Made by a program: the position numbers and the translations under genes. Of a DNA stretch of 64,000 nt, positions 25,629 through 36,625 are shown piece by piece. The notes below the pieces were generated by a model. That model had not been told where the DNA came from. It made no database searches and saw only the letters and a list, made by a program, of their open reading frames with translations. The stretch comes from Balaenoptera acutorostrata (lineage: Eukaryota; Chordata; Mammalia; Artiodactyla; Balaenopteridae). The DNA lies in the NCBI RefSeq assembly GCF_949987535.1, contig NC_080074.1, forward strand, positions 43,197,641 through 43,261,640, read 5' to 3'. Position 1 is the first letter of the stretch. Each line of letters begins with the position of its first letter.

Positions 25629-28600
25629 AAGTTCTTTACCGTTGAATCAATGAACTGGAATGATCATATTTGGCCTGGGACCAATGTTGAAGTTGCTTTG
25701 GTCTTTATTAAAACATCACAATATTTCTAAAACAGAAAACCTTAGAAATATATGTAGAACTGTTGACTTTTCCTACCTTCTATCCTTAACCCTGAAATAA
25801 GAGCTATTCTATTTGGTTATTAAAGTGAACTATGTGTTAAGTGCCAGAACATTTCTAGCTTTTGTGAGACTGTGTCTACATGTGAGTATAATAAATCCAC
25901 ATGTATACACAATTGTGTCTTATGTATACCTTACAGTAGTCTTTGTAGTCTATGGTATGTTCGTGTTATGAAATATATAGCATTAATGTCATTCATAACA
26001 AAAATGCTATCTTATAAATATATGTGTAGCAGTCGATTTTCTTCATAAAACTGGCACAAAACTTTTATCAGTAAGGAATTACAGAATGGGAAATGATGGG
26101 ATAATAGACATAAATAGTTCAATGCACTGTACTGTTAAAAAAAAATCATTTCTAAAGCATTCAGCTCAATTGTCTTCTTAGAAACAGCAAAAAAAAAAAT
26201 TGTGGTCAAAATTGATTTATTGAGAGACAAGGTGGCAAACTGCTTTTATCAAAAGTTTACACAAGATTTTTTTTTAACCCCTAGAATTTAATATTTATAG
26301 ATACAGGTATAAATATATGTATGTGTATATCAACAAAAAAAACTCTGGTTCTCAGATCTACTGATTATATCTTTCCTATCATACCTGTATAACACCCCCT
26401 TAAGCACTTGCTGAAAAAAGTGTGGTCAAACTTGATTACTGTCCTTCTTTCTTTTTTTTTTAAAAACCCAGTTGGTCCAATAACATAGGCCAAATTTTAG
26501 AGATGGAATTATAGGGTGTATGAAATGCTGATAGTCATGATTTTTCATTATGAAAAACTTATTTTAGCTTTCATTTAGATTCTAGTGTGTTCAGTGAAAC
26601 AGTTGAATAGAAAATATATATATAACCAATATTTTACTTCAAAAGCCAAAAAGAGAAGGATGATGAGAAAAGACACTTTGTGTGGTGGTATTTATGTGTA
26701 CGTTAAAATTGGTTTCTTTAAAATGTGCAATAAGTTGAGCATCTAAGAAGAGCATCAAGTTCTCAAGTTTAATTCTCTGTTATCCTCCTCTGGTCTCAGT
26801 AACTGCAGTCTGTGGCAAAACCACAATTCCTCAAGATTCCTTTTGTTCAGGCTCAGGCAAACATTTTTCCTAAATATTTTTTTCAGTTTAATGTTTTTCC
26901 TTTATGTATCTTAGAATTCGGAAAGTAGATTTTGAAATGAAAATGAAGGTCAGAGAGAATAATTGCTCTGGCTACACTTGCCTTTGACTAAGAAGAGACT
27001 GTGAGACACTAGTAAAAATATAATCAAATGTTTATGCCATGCTAAGTATAAAATCAAGGAATGATTGCTAAATTATGAAAACTGAAAATGATTAAAAGGG
27101 CCTGCTTTTTTCCACCTAACCAGTATAGCTATCTTAAATATCCTTAGATTTTATGAAGAGCTATTTCCCACGTCTTTTTGGCAAAACAATGCTGTATTCC
27201 ATATGTACGTGTGAAAACATTTTTTAAATAGATTATACATAAATAACATATACCTACACCCAGTATAAGTATAGGTATAATATGACTACACTAGAATAGG
27301 TGGGTTTTTGTTTGTATTTCATACTTGTTGATATAATTTTTATACTCACTTTCTGTTACCAATGTTATGCTCTACTGCCTATTCATTGATATATATTTTG
27401 TAAATACTGTATGACTTGATCCTTTTTTTATGGTTTAAATTAGTATTAATTTATATAAGTTGATTGGCTGATCACAAAATAATTTCATTATTAAACCCTG
27501 AAAACTTATATTTTTTGTTGGCAACTCCCCTTTGGGACTTTAGTCTTATCCACTTGTATGTTCCTTTCATTTGGTCTAAACAGTGTTTTATTTGTATGGT
27601 TACCTTCTAAGACTGGAGAGGTAGTTATTTACTTTTGTATATTTTCTTGTTAGGGCAAATGTGTTATGGGCTCTTATTACTCAAGGAGTCAAAAACTATT
27701 TCATGAGAAAGAGCAGGGTTACTCATGACTGTTTCTTATACACTAAAAGCATATATCTAATCTAATAGTCTTCTTATGCTTTTAGTTGTGTGAGTTCCTT
27801 TCTGTGAATTGAACACAAAACTCAGGAATTGGTGGCTTAGTTTTAGATCAGTGCTTATACTAGGCTTAGTATGTGAATACTTTAAAACACATAATTAACT
27901 TTGTATTTAGCCATATATGTAGTTGACTTTGAATGTTCTCCACCTGAGATTAATCTTCCTTCACAACGGATTCATAAAAATTGTGATTTACAGTTCCCAG
28001 TTGTCTGAGAGCCTCATGGTGGTTTTTAGGATTTAAGACCTATGACCAGTTTTTTCTTCATTTGATCAAAAATTTTATTTTTTCACTTGAAAATTTAAAT
28101 GAGTAATAATTATTGATGTGTGCATTTCTGTTTTAGTTGTTAAATATACTATGCCTTCAGTTATCTACCATTTAGTGAGACATAGCTGGCCCAGGAAAAG
28201 ATAATAAATAGGGCATGTGAAATAAGTTTCAGCAATAGATATTTTACTTATATTTCATGTCAGTACTTTCTTGTATTGCTTATACAGTGTAATCTTTGTT
28301 ACCATTCCATTGAAACAATTGGCGTTGTAAAATAAAACCCTCATTTAGTATTCACGCTTTTGTGCCTTTAAGAAAATACTTTTTGTCATTTTTGTGTTAC
28401 AGAACTATAATATGATTCAAAGTGTTTATAGTCTTAATTATCACAAAAGGGTCATTTCTCTGTCACTTTATTTCCTTTTATATAGCTATAGCATATTTAA
28501 ACAGTAATGCTGTACTTTTATAAGGGTTTGTCTATTTACCTATCTCAAATATATCCTTCACTTTCAGACATCATTGAAGTAGACTTGTCAGATTATTCTG

Positions 28601-28900
28601 CGTATTGTAAACAGTGCCTTTTTGATGGAATTCACACTGTTTTAGGGGTCAACTCATGCCATATACACACAAAATTATGTGGAGAAGGCAGTTTTAACTT
28701 TCTGAAGAATATCTTAGTCAAATATTTAAGAAAAAAATGTATAAAATTCCATTTTTTCCAGTGTTTAGCATTTCTAGTGAGCAATGAATATACTTGGGTT
28801 TTTGTTTGTTTGTTTGATATACAGTGATAATGAGCCATACATGATGCTGCAGATTATTTTGAATTATATTAAATGTATAGAAATAAAATATTAAAATTAG
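25629..28900 (+). other. OSBPL8: OSBPL8 3' UTR (end not fixed)
   Basis: No splice signals or coding sequence follow the stop. The AT-rich stretch has AATAAA signals at 25890-25895, 28331-28336 and 28882-28887. Human OSBPL8 has a long 3' UTR of several kilobases, which favours one of the two distal sites. Their spacing suggests alternative polyadenylation. The transcript end cannot be decided from sequence alone. Confidence 0.6.
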
Positions 28901-29017
28901 CATTTATACCAAATTTTCCAAATTGAACCATAGCGGGGTCAGGGGGGAACCCCACACAAATCACTAAGTTTACATTTCAACCTCTGTCTTATTTGACTAC
29001 ATGGAAAAAGAGATTCT

Positions 29018-29292
29018 TGGGCTTCCCTGGTGGCGCAGTGGTTAAGAATCCGCCTGCCAATGCAGGGAACACGGTTCGAGCCCTGGTCCGGGAAGATCCC
29101 ACATGCCGCTGAGCAAGTAAGCCCGCGTGCCTAGAGCCCGTGCTCCGCAACAAGAGAAGCCACCGCAATGAGAAGCCCGCGCATCGCAATGAAGAGTAGC
29201 CCCCGCTCTCTGCAACTAGAGAAAGCCTGCGCACAGCAACAAAGACCTAACGCAGCCAAAACTAAATAAAAATAAATAAATTTATGAAAAAA
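29018..29292 (+). mobile_element. CHR-type SINE, sense
   Basis: It runs from GGGCTTCCCTGGTGGCGCAG through 'gttcgagccctggtccggga' to an (AAAT)n/A-rich tail. Several CpG-decay changes make it older than the copy at 31102. Weak flanking duplications ('aaagagattctt' against 'aaagaaagattatt') are visible. Confidence 0.88.
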
Positions 29293-30149
29293 AAAGAAAG
29301 ATTATTTAAAATGTATATAACCTGCCACTATTATGTAATTTGCTTTCATTCTGTTTACCTGTAGTGTGAATTTAGTATATTTAATTTGCTTTTTGTTACT
29401 CTTAACATACTGTTTGTTTCGTTACAGTTTTTAATTGAAGATGGACTGTTAAAATTGTATAGGACCAGTGTCTCCTTAATATGATTAACATATGTAGTAG
29501 AACCACAAGAAACCCATGATAAAATGAATGTGAATATACTTGCTAAAATATTTAGAAAATTTTATCTTTCTGCATTTATTATGTAAAATTATTTTAGTAT
29601 TACAATATTGAAATTTATTTAAAGAAAAAATGCCATGAAACATTTGAACTGATGAGCCACAGAACTTCAGTTGAAAATTTTCACTTTTTAGCATGCTAAC
29701 TATTCATTTAATTTAAATATCCTGTTTAATGGCCATTTATAAATTCAAACACTACCACTGGTCAGTTTTGTGAAATAGAATAAAAGGATGTTATCTGCAG
29801 AGTAAGTACAGCACACTGTCAAATTCTTTTCCTTAAGGTGCATAGTAAATGTACAGATAGTCATAGGCAACTGTTTTGTAATGTATTACATTTCTAATCT
29901 GTTATTCCTAACCTATTATAAACGTTTGCAGAGACAAAAGAATTGAAGTTTTCTAATCTGTAAAATGATGCTAACTTCGACAAGTAGGCATTCTAAATAA
30001 AATTTTTAAAAAGCAAACTGATCAAACGACTGAATATAACATATGGTGACTAGATTATTTAGTCTTAATTTTTTAATTAAAAATCATTTTGGGGGGGGAG
30101 TTGTGAAGGATGGTGAAGGGCTTGGAAGGGATTTAACAGCTAGAATCCT
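29293..30149. other. Intergenic, nothing recognised
   Basis: AT-rich sequence between OSBPL8 and BBS10. An AATAAA at 29996-30001 could in principle be a more distal OSBPL8 poly(A) signal. No other feature was seen. Confidence 0.4.
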
Positions 30150-30350
30150 TAATGTATGCTTTACGTGATGCTTCATATTCATTCTTCTTGAATACTCATA
30201 ACCTTCAGATAAGTGGAAGTTACATTTTATAGATGAAGATTCTGAGGCTCAGAGAAATTAAATGATTCTAAAAGCTACATAGTAAGAGTGACAGCGAGCC
30301 CAGGTTTGAATCCATGTCTGACTTCAATGTCCATTATCTTTCCACTGTAC
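30150..30350 (-). mobile_element. MIR, antisense
   Basis: 'acattttatagatgaagatt', 'gaggctcagagaaattaaat' and 'gagcccaggtttgaatccat' follow the antisense MIR consensus. Confidence 0.75.
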
Positions 30351-30446
30351 ACTTAAATAGAACTCTGACTTTACTTCTAAATGTTTGTAATAATCCACTG
30401 CTCGAATCGAGTAGCCCTTTGTGATGGGTAAGAACAAAATAACCTT

Positions 30447-30572
30447 GGGAATTCCCTGGCGTCCAGTGGTTAGGACTCGGTGCTTTCACTGCTGGGGCCC
30501 GGGTTCAATCCCTGGTGGGGGAACTAAGATCCCACAAGCTGCCTGGTGCGGCCTAAAAAAAGAAAAAGAAAC
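30447..30572 (+). mobile_element. Short CHR-related SINE, sense
   Basis: GGGAATTCCCTGGCGTCCAG, then 'ttcaatccctggtggggg', 'aactaagatcccacaagctg' and an A-rich tail. This is the shorter tRNA-derived subfamily also seen at 52531 and 61523. It is about 120 bases long. Confidence 0.85.
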
Positions 30573-31029
30573 TTGCCCTTACACAAGCATATATACAAAA
30601 CCCACGTGAAAAAGTTTTTCCCCCCGCAAATCACCTGTTAGTCCATACTGAGTCAACATCACATATGTTCCAAGAAATCATTCCTCTTTAGTTTTCCTCT
30701 TTTCCTCCATCATCCTCCCCTCCCATATTTGCACCCCTCAGGATCCAGTTCCTTCTGGTTAATAGTGAGTTGGTTCTGTCTTACTGGGGGGAAGGGGAGG
30801 GCTGACAGGCTTCTCCTGTCCTATGCATAGGAATAAGGGGTAGGGAAAACAGACCCTCACTGTTCAACCTCAATGAAACATCTGCAAGGTAAATAATTTT
30901 CTTACTAGTGTTGACCACACTCTAATAGGTGTCCTGTATTGTGTTATAACTCTTTTGCACCTTACAAAATATCCCTTTCTTGTGGAGATAGTGGGCCCCT
31001 ACAGTGGTGACACGTCACAGTAATTTGTT

Positions 31030-31605
31030 GAGTATGTTGTACTTGTTGAGTGCTTAGTACCTATGAGGCACCATGCAAAAACAAACCAAAAAAACCGCTT
31101 TAGGGCTTCCTTGGTGGCGCAGTGGTTGAGAATCTGCCTGCCAATGCAGGGGACACGGGTTCGAGCCCTGGTCTGGGAAGATCCCACATGCCACGGAGCA
31201 ACTAGGCCCGTGAGCCACAACTACTGAGCCTGCGTGTCTGGAGCCTGTGCTCCGCAATAAGAGAGGCCACAACAGTGAGAGGGCCGCGCACCGCGATGAA
31301 GAGTGGCCCCCGCTCGCCGCAACTAGAGAAAGCCCTCGCACAGAAACGAAGACCCAACACAGCAAAAATAAATAAATAAATAAATTTATAAAAAATTTTT
31401 AAGAAAGAATTACTATTCAAATTTTTTTTTAAACCGCTTTGTAAACATTCTCACCCTCCTTAAAACCTTGTGTTTTTTTTTTACATATCTATTATCGCCA
31501 TTTTTTTTTAAGATGAGAAAAGCGGAGACAAAAGAACGTCACAGATAAGTACATGGCACAGCAAACCCAGGTCTAAATATTAAGCCTATGCTCTTAACCG
31601 TTTCA
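31030..31605 (-). mobile_element. MIR split by a CHR SINE
   Basis: The left half (31030-31101, 'gttgagtgcttagtacctat') and right half (31431-31605, 'aagatgagaaaagcggagac' to 'gctcttaaccg') together give one antisense MIR. The SINE at 31102-31430 separates them. Confidence 0.7.
31102..31430 (+). mobile_element. CHR-type SINE, sense, with unusual 3' end
   Basis: A well-preserved CHR element (head 'gggcttccttggtggcgcag', box-B-like 'ggttcgagccctgg', (AAAT)n tail near 31365-31385). It is bounded by 10-bp duplications 'aaaccgcttt' at 31092-31101 and 31431-31440. The last about 40 bases before the right duplication are not consensus tail. They end in a run of ten T's instead of A's. Confidence 0.9.
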
Positions 31606-31799
31606 TCCTTAAGAGAGAGGGTATGTGTGTGTCAATATACGAAACAGTTATGTTGTTTCTGCTTAACAGTATGTTTTTTTCTGCCGTCGGATTGTGTCCA
31701 ATAATCTTGGGTCACTGTGTTTTTAAAGCATCCTATTGATTTACCAATGTGGCTAAGTGTTCACATCTATCACCTCTGCTAAAGAAAAATTAAACCTTG

Positions 31800-32406
31800 G
31801 TGGGTTTCATAGTGATACCTAAGCCCAGGAAATGTGGCAAAGCCCCCAGCAGAAAGCACGAAGCCGGCAGCTCGTGACCGTGGCCAGGGCCTCCTCATCT
31901 GTCCTACATCCCGAAAGAGAACCGCTGATGCAGAGTGTGGACAGGACATGCACGAGTCCAAGGCAGAGGTTTTTGTTACGGAACGGTGAACTTTTGACGG
32001 CGGTCGGGAACGAACCGAGCTCTAGCCGCGGTGCCCAGTCCCTCCGCTCTCGTGCCGAGTTCCTGGGAGATGGAGGGATCTGGTGGCAGCTGAAGCCTCC
32101 AAGAGAGAGGAATGAATTCACCTAGGAGGGGGAGAAGGGCTTGCGGTTTCCTGTCCGGAGACAGCTCCCGAGAAGCCCCGACCTCTTTCCCATCCCCGCG
32201 GGCTTTTGGACCGCTAGCTCCTACTGGCAGAACAGCGGGGCTCTCCCGCTGAGTGGGCGGGAAGGCGGACGCTCGCCCAACCAAGAAACAGAGCAGCACC
32301 GGCTTCCGGCCTCCTGTCCGCCTCTTCCGCTTCCGCCTGCGCCCCGCTCCTGCTCGTCCTGGGCTTCTACAGGCGGCGACCTGAAGCCGTCAGAAGCTAA
32401 AGGGCT
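31800..32406 (+). promoter_or_regulatory. BBS10: BBS10 CpG-rich promoter and 5' UTR
   Basis: Base composition changes sharply from AT-rich to GC- and CpG-rich and stays so into exon 1. No TATA box is placed before the start codon. An ETS-type site on the minus strand (CCGGAAG, from 'cttccgg' at about 32303) and GC-box-like stretches are present, typical of a broad housekeeping promoter. The transcription start is not fixed. Short open frames on both strands here are by-products of high GC. Confidence 0.7.
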
Positions 32407-32591
32407 ATGGCCGCTGCGGGATCTGTGAGGGCGGCGTTGCAGGTGGCGGAAGTGCTAGAAACCGTCGTGAGCTGCTGCTTGGGGCCCGAAGGGCGGCAGG
32501 TTCTGTGTACCAAGCCCACTGGCGAGGTGCTGCTCAGCCGTGATGGAGGCCGCCTCCTGAAGGCGCTACACTTAGAGCATCCCATAGCCAG
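32407..32591 (+). CDS. BBS10: BBS10 coding exon 1 (chaperonin-like N-terminus)
   Basis: The exon opens with [18 protein letters not shown] and ends LHLEHPIA plus AG of an Arg codon, before the donor 'gtactt'. The part [18 protein letters not shown] followed by SRDGG corresponds to the group II chaperonin (CCT) equatorial segment near the ATP site. Human BBS10, as I recall it, begins four residues earlier. Here an in-frame TAA at 32398-32400 rules that out, and this ATG is equivalent to the second human Met. BBS10 works with BBS6, BBS12 and CCT to assemble the BBSome for ciliary trafficking. A diverged copy of the donor region follows at 32617-32662. Confidence 0.95.
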
Positions 32592-32662
32592 GTACTTGCG
32601 TGTCACGCTCCAGAGCGTTAGAGCATCCTATAACCAGGTACTCAGGTCCCGCACTCCAGCCC
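32571..32662 (+). repeat. 46-bp tandem duplication across the BBS10 exon 1 donor
   Basis: Positions 32571-32616 and 32617-32662 align without gaps at about 34 of 46 bases. 'ttagagcat' and 'ccaggtact' are kept in both. The real donor GT is at 32592 and its copy at 32638. Using the copy would add 46 bases and shift the frame. Confidence 0.8.
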
Positions 32663-33023
32663 TCAGGCCATCTCCCTGAACTTCTTGTCCCTGAGGTTAT
32701 GCTCCTGGAAGAACTGACCTTGGACGAGACCCGTGTACGCTCAGAGTTAGAGCGCTGCCCGCTGCCCGCTGCCCGAGGGAACATTCCCAGACATCGAATC
32801 ATTAACAACTGCCGAGAGCATTTCTCACTCCTTTCCTTCCTGCTCGACCCAACCCCTAGAATCTTGAAGTAGAACAAAGTAACTTAAAAAAGGAAAAAAC
32901 TAAAACTAGGGATATCACAGAGACGGTATTCTCGTTATATGCCTGTAGCTGTAAAAACATGGTTTCAACTTGATTTAGGCAGCCCTCTGAGAATCTGAGT
33001 TGCTTTATTTCTTTCTCGTACAG
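32663..33023 (+). other. BBS10: BBS10 intron 1 (remainder)
   Basis: The intron spans 32592-33023 (432 bases). Its 3' end has a T/C-rich stretch and 'tcgtacag'. The 5' part remains GC-rich, the tail of the CpG island. No other element was seen. Confidence 0.85.
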
Positions 33024-35004
33024 GATGATGGTGGCATGTGTTTCCAGTCATATAAGAAAAACAGGAGATGGTGCTAAAACATTTATTATCTTTCTTTGCC
33101 ATTTACTCAGAGAACTTCGTGCAATCACAGACAAGGAAAAGGATTCTTTCTTTTCTGAAAATATTCAAACCCATGGAAGGCACTGGAAAAATTGTTGTCG
33201 GTGGAAATTTATTTCCCAAGCTCTTCTAACATTTCAGACACAAGTATTAGACTACGTTATGGACCATTACTTAAGTAGACACTTTTTGTCCATCTTTTCT
33301 TCATCCACCAAAGAGAGACCATTGTGTAGGAGCTCTTTAGAGATGCTCTTAAGAGCATACTTTTGTGGAAGAGTGGGAAGAAATAATCACAACTTTGTAT
33401 CACAGTTGATGTGTGACTACTTTTTCAAGTGTACAGCTTGTGAAAGTGGGTTTGAAGAAGTACTTGAGTTAGTGGATGACTGTTTTGTCGAGTTGAAAGT
33501 TGGTGTCACCGGCCTTCCCGTTTCCGATTCCAGGATCATAGCTGGGCTTGTGCTTCCCAGAGACTTTTCTGTGTACTGTCCAGCAGACGGTGACATAAGA
33601 ATAGTGATAGTAATAGAAACCATTCAGCCTCCTTTTTCAACTTTTGGATCAGAGTTTATTCTAAATTCAGAAGCACAGTTTCGGACATCTCAATTTTGGA
33701 TTACAGAAAGGACAAAGGCAATAATGAAATATTTACAGAAGCAGAATGTAAAATTGCTCCTATCTACTGTGAAACAACCAGACTTAGTAATTTATTGTGC
33801 AGGACTGAATGGCATATCTGTGGTGGAGTGTTTATCATCTGAAGAACTTTCTCTTATCCAGAGAGTCATTGGTCTCGCTCCCTTAGTACTACCACAGGCC
33901 TCTTCTCAGTATGAACTCTCTAACACTGCTATGGTGAAATTTTGTAAGCCCTTTATTCTTAGATCCAAAAGGTATGTTCATCTTGGCTTGATTAGCACAT
34001 GTTCGTTTACACCACACTGTATAGTTCTTTGTGGTCCAGTGCAGGGTCTTGTTGAACAACACCAGGATGCTTTACATGGAGCATTTAAAATGCTTCGGCA
34101 GTTATTTAAAGACCTTGATCTAAATTATGTGACACAAGCCAGTGACCAAAATTGTACTTCAAGTCCTCTTATTTATAAGAATAGTAGAGAAAGTAATGAC
34201 TTACCAGAAATTGTTAATGGCTCAATACAAAGGCCATATCAGGACACAGTTGTAAAGAACAAGGATGAACTGGCAAAAACTCAAACATATTTAAAAGCAT
34301 ATTCAAATTTGGTAGTTCCAAGTGTAGAATTAGAAACAAATATATTGTGTTCAACACCAACAGTGACACTAACAGCTACATACCAGACAGATGCAACACT
34401 GAGATGTTTCTCTCCAAACAAAGCCAGGATAATGGATGACCATGAACCATTTATTGAGAGTAATTCTGCTAACTCAACAACAGAAAATACTAGAAGAGAA
34501 ATTTCTTATGAAAATTTACAGGTCACAAAAAATGGTAGAAAGGGGAGCATATTACCAGTGAGAGATAAGTCACTAGAGATGTGTACTTCCCAGAGTTACT
34601 GTTTCTCATCTGTACCAGCTGGTTGTGTTTTGCCAGTGGGTGGTAATTTTGAGATCTTGTTGCATTACTATCTTCTCAACTATGCCAAAAAGTGCCGGCA
34701 ATCAGAAGAAACCATGGTTAGTATGATAATAGCTAATGCACTTTTAGGTGTTCCCAAAATCTTGTATAAGTCTAAGAAAGGAAATTACAGCTTTCCACAA
34801 ATATATATAAGAGCTCTCCATGCACTGCAAACCAATCAACCCATGATAAGCAACCAGACAGGTTTGGAATCAGTTGCTGCCAAATACCGGTTACTAACTT
34901 CAGTTCTTCAGTGTTTGACAAACATTTTAACCATTGACTTGGTAATCAATATTAAGAGACAGCCTCAGGAAATTTATGATCAAGATTCAGATGAAGAACT
35001 ATAA
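33024..35004 (+). CDS. BBS10: BBS10 coding exon 2 (rest of the protein)
   Basis: This 1,981-base exon completes Arg62 and encodes 659 further residues to TAA at 35002-35004, for 721 in total. Human has 723. TGDGAKT at residues 75-81 matches the GDGTT ATP-binding motif of group II chaperonins, which BBS10 keeps. The middle has an apical-like domain with BBS10-specific insertions. [12 protein letters not shown] near residue 601 corresponds to the chaperonin GGGA/E motif close to the C-terminal equatorial half. The end is acidic (QDSDEEL). The Cys in FLCHLL (residue 87) is the equivalent of human Cys91, where a common human frameshift falls. The frame is intact here. The two-exon layout agrees with human BBS10. 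Confidence 0.97.
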
Positions 35005-35825
35005 AATTGGAAGCTTTTTATTAACCAAAGTTTTAATCCAACTCAAGCCATAAAGCAAGGCAGGCATGTGACCACTGATTTTCAAGTTAATTCAGTCTAG
35101 TTAGGAAAACAGCATAACTTAAAAAGTCTTTAGAAGTACACAAGGCCAGCACACACTCAGACACAAATATTAGAGACTACATCATGGCACAGTTCTGAGG
35201 AGGAATCCTGGGTGGGTGAAGCCAAGATCTGAGTAAGCGTATCGTTTTTCCCCCTCAGTATCCCTGTGTCTGCTGTGTGTTAGTCTGTGCGTTTGGGGGA
35301 AGGTATTTCCTTATAGCTCCTTTTTACTCTTCTGTATCTTTTTTCACTCTTCATCCCTTCTCCCTTGCTTTTCTGTATCTAGTTTAATAGAGTAATTTAA
35401 TCTCAGATTTGGATGTCGTCTTCAAATGCCATCCTACTTTAATTGTTTATAATATAAAACATTTGCTTTATTTAAAATGATTTATTTTCCCTACTCGTAA
35501 TTTCTATAGCAATGAGTAAAAGGCTCATTTTCTTTTTCTCAAACAGTGTGTGAGTAAAATTAGTTTTTACTTTTTTGTGGCCCCTTGTTTAGAGCCTGGG
35601 TAGATTTTTTTCCCCATTCATACACCAATGAGTATGTCACCATAAATAGGATTGTGCATTGTAAACTTATTTTCATTTCTTTAGTTGAAAGTTAATTCCA
35701 GAAAGGATATGAAATTCATACTATCATTTTCTCCTGTCCTCTAAGAGCTTGCAAAACTAATTCATGTATTTGCTGAGTTTTCTTGTATTTGGTGCATAGC
35801 CAGAGTTCAGTAGTAATGCAAGAGG

Positions 35826-35951
35826 GAGGGGATATGGGGATATACATATGCATATAGCTGATTCACTTTGTTATACAGCAGAAACTAACACAACACTGTA
35901 AAGCAGTTATACACCAATAAAGATGTTAAAAATAATAATAATAATAATAAT
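35826..35951 (+). mobile_element. L1 3' terminal fragment (sense) with (AAT)n tail
   Basis: 'gctgattcactttgttatac', 'agcagaaactaacacaacac' and 'ttatacaccaataaagatg' are the last bases of a cetartiodactyl L1 3' UTR. An AAT repeat closes the fragment. It contributes an AATAAA to the BBS10 3' region. Confidence 0.85.
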
Positions 35952-35960
35952 TTGAGAATT

Positions 35961-36295
35961 ACAGTTGGCTCTCCAATCCTTGGGTTCTCCATCTGTGGAT
36001 TCAACCAACTGTGGATTGACTATATTCAGGAAAAAAAATTCCAGAAAGTTCCAAAAAGCAAAACTTTAATTTGCCAGGTGCACTGGCAACTATTTATATA
36101 GCATTTACATTGTATTAGGTATTATAAGTAATCTAGAGATGATTTAAAGTACACAAGACAATGTGCACAGGTTACATGCAAACACTGTGCCATTTTATAT
36201 AAGGGACTTGAGCACCCACAGATTTTGGTATCCTCAGGAGGGGGGGAATGTTCTGGAACCAATCCCCCTTGGATCCCAAGAGACGACTGTATTTA
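35961..36295. mobile_element. Tigger-type DNA transposon remnant
   Basis: 'ccatctgtggattcaaccaa' at the left and 'gcacccacagattttggtat' with 'gagacgactgta' at the right are the near-complementary ends of a Tc1/mariner (Tigger/MER2-like) non-autonomous element. The short open frame inside is not a gene. Confidence 0.65.
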
Positions 36296-36499
36296 TTTCT
36301 AATATGAATTTTTTAATGTTTATATTTTATCTTAAAGGTTTATAAATGCAAATAATACTGTGCACCTAGCTGTGAATAAGGACAGTGTTTTCTACTTTTA
36401 GTAGTTCTCTGTAACACCCCAGGCAGTGCTATGTTCATACCAAGTATTCGGAAGTGCTTGTTGAATAAAACTGTTATCTTTAATCTGATCTAATTTTGT

Positions 36500-36625
36500 G
36501 TTTCCAGTTTACTAATTCAGCAGGTTCTTATTGAGTGCCTACTATGTGCCAGATGCTGAATATACCATGGTAAACAAATAGATATGGTTCCTACCTTCAT
36601 GCACCTTTCCTCAAAGGTTAATGGG
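36500..36625 (-). mobile_element. L2 fragment, antisense
   Basis: 'cttattgagtgcctactatg' and 'tgccagatgctgaatatacc' are the reversed end of an L2 3' UTR. Confidence 0.6.

Larger units (their letters stand above)
35005..36480 (+). other. BBS10: BBS10 3' UTR (end not fixed)
   Basis: Non-coding after the stop. AATAAA occurs at 35916-35921, inside an L1 tail, and at 36464-36469. The distal site would give a 3' UTR of about 1.47 kb. Part of the region is repeat-derived. Confidence 0.5.

Noticed and set aside
30447..30572. tRNA gene candidate (box A/B-like sequence)
   Set aside because: The tRNA-like head belongs to a CHR SINE with an A-tail. The same applies to the other CHR copies. No intact cloverleaf is present.
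31779..32428. Overlapping open frames on both strands of 60-107 codons
   Set aside because: High GC in the BBS10 CpG island produces long stop-free stretches. None shows a domain, and they overlap one another on both strands.
32600..32872. Open frame repeating LEHPITRY next to BBS10 exon 1
   Set aside because: It is the duplicated donor segment read in another frame without an ATG start. It was not called as a separate exon, and the duplication is reported as a finding.
32407..35004. BBS10 as a processed (retrotransposed) copy
   Set aside because: An intron with normal splice sites, a CpG promoter, an intact frame and the OSBPL8 neighbour show it is the native gene.
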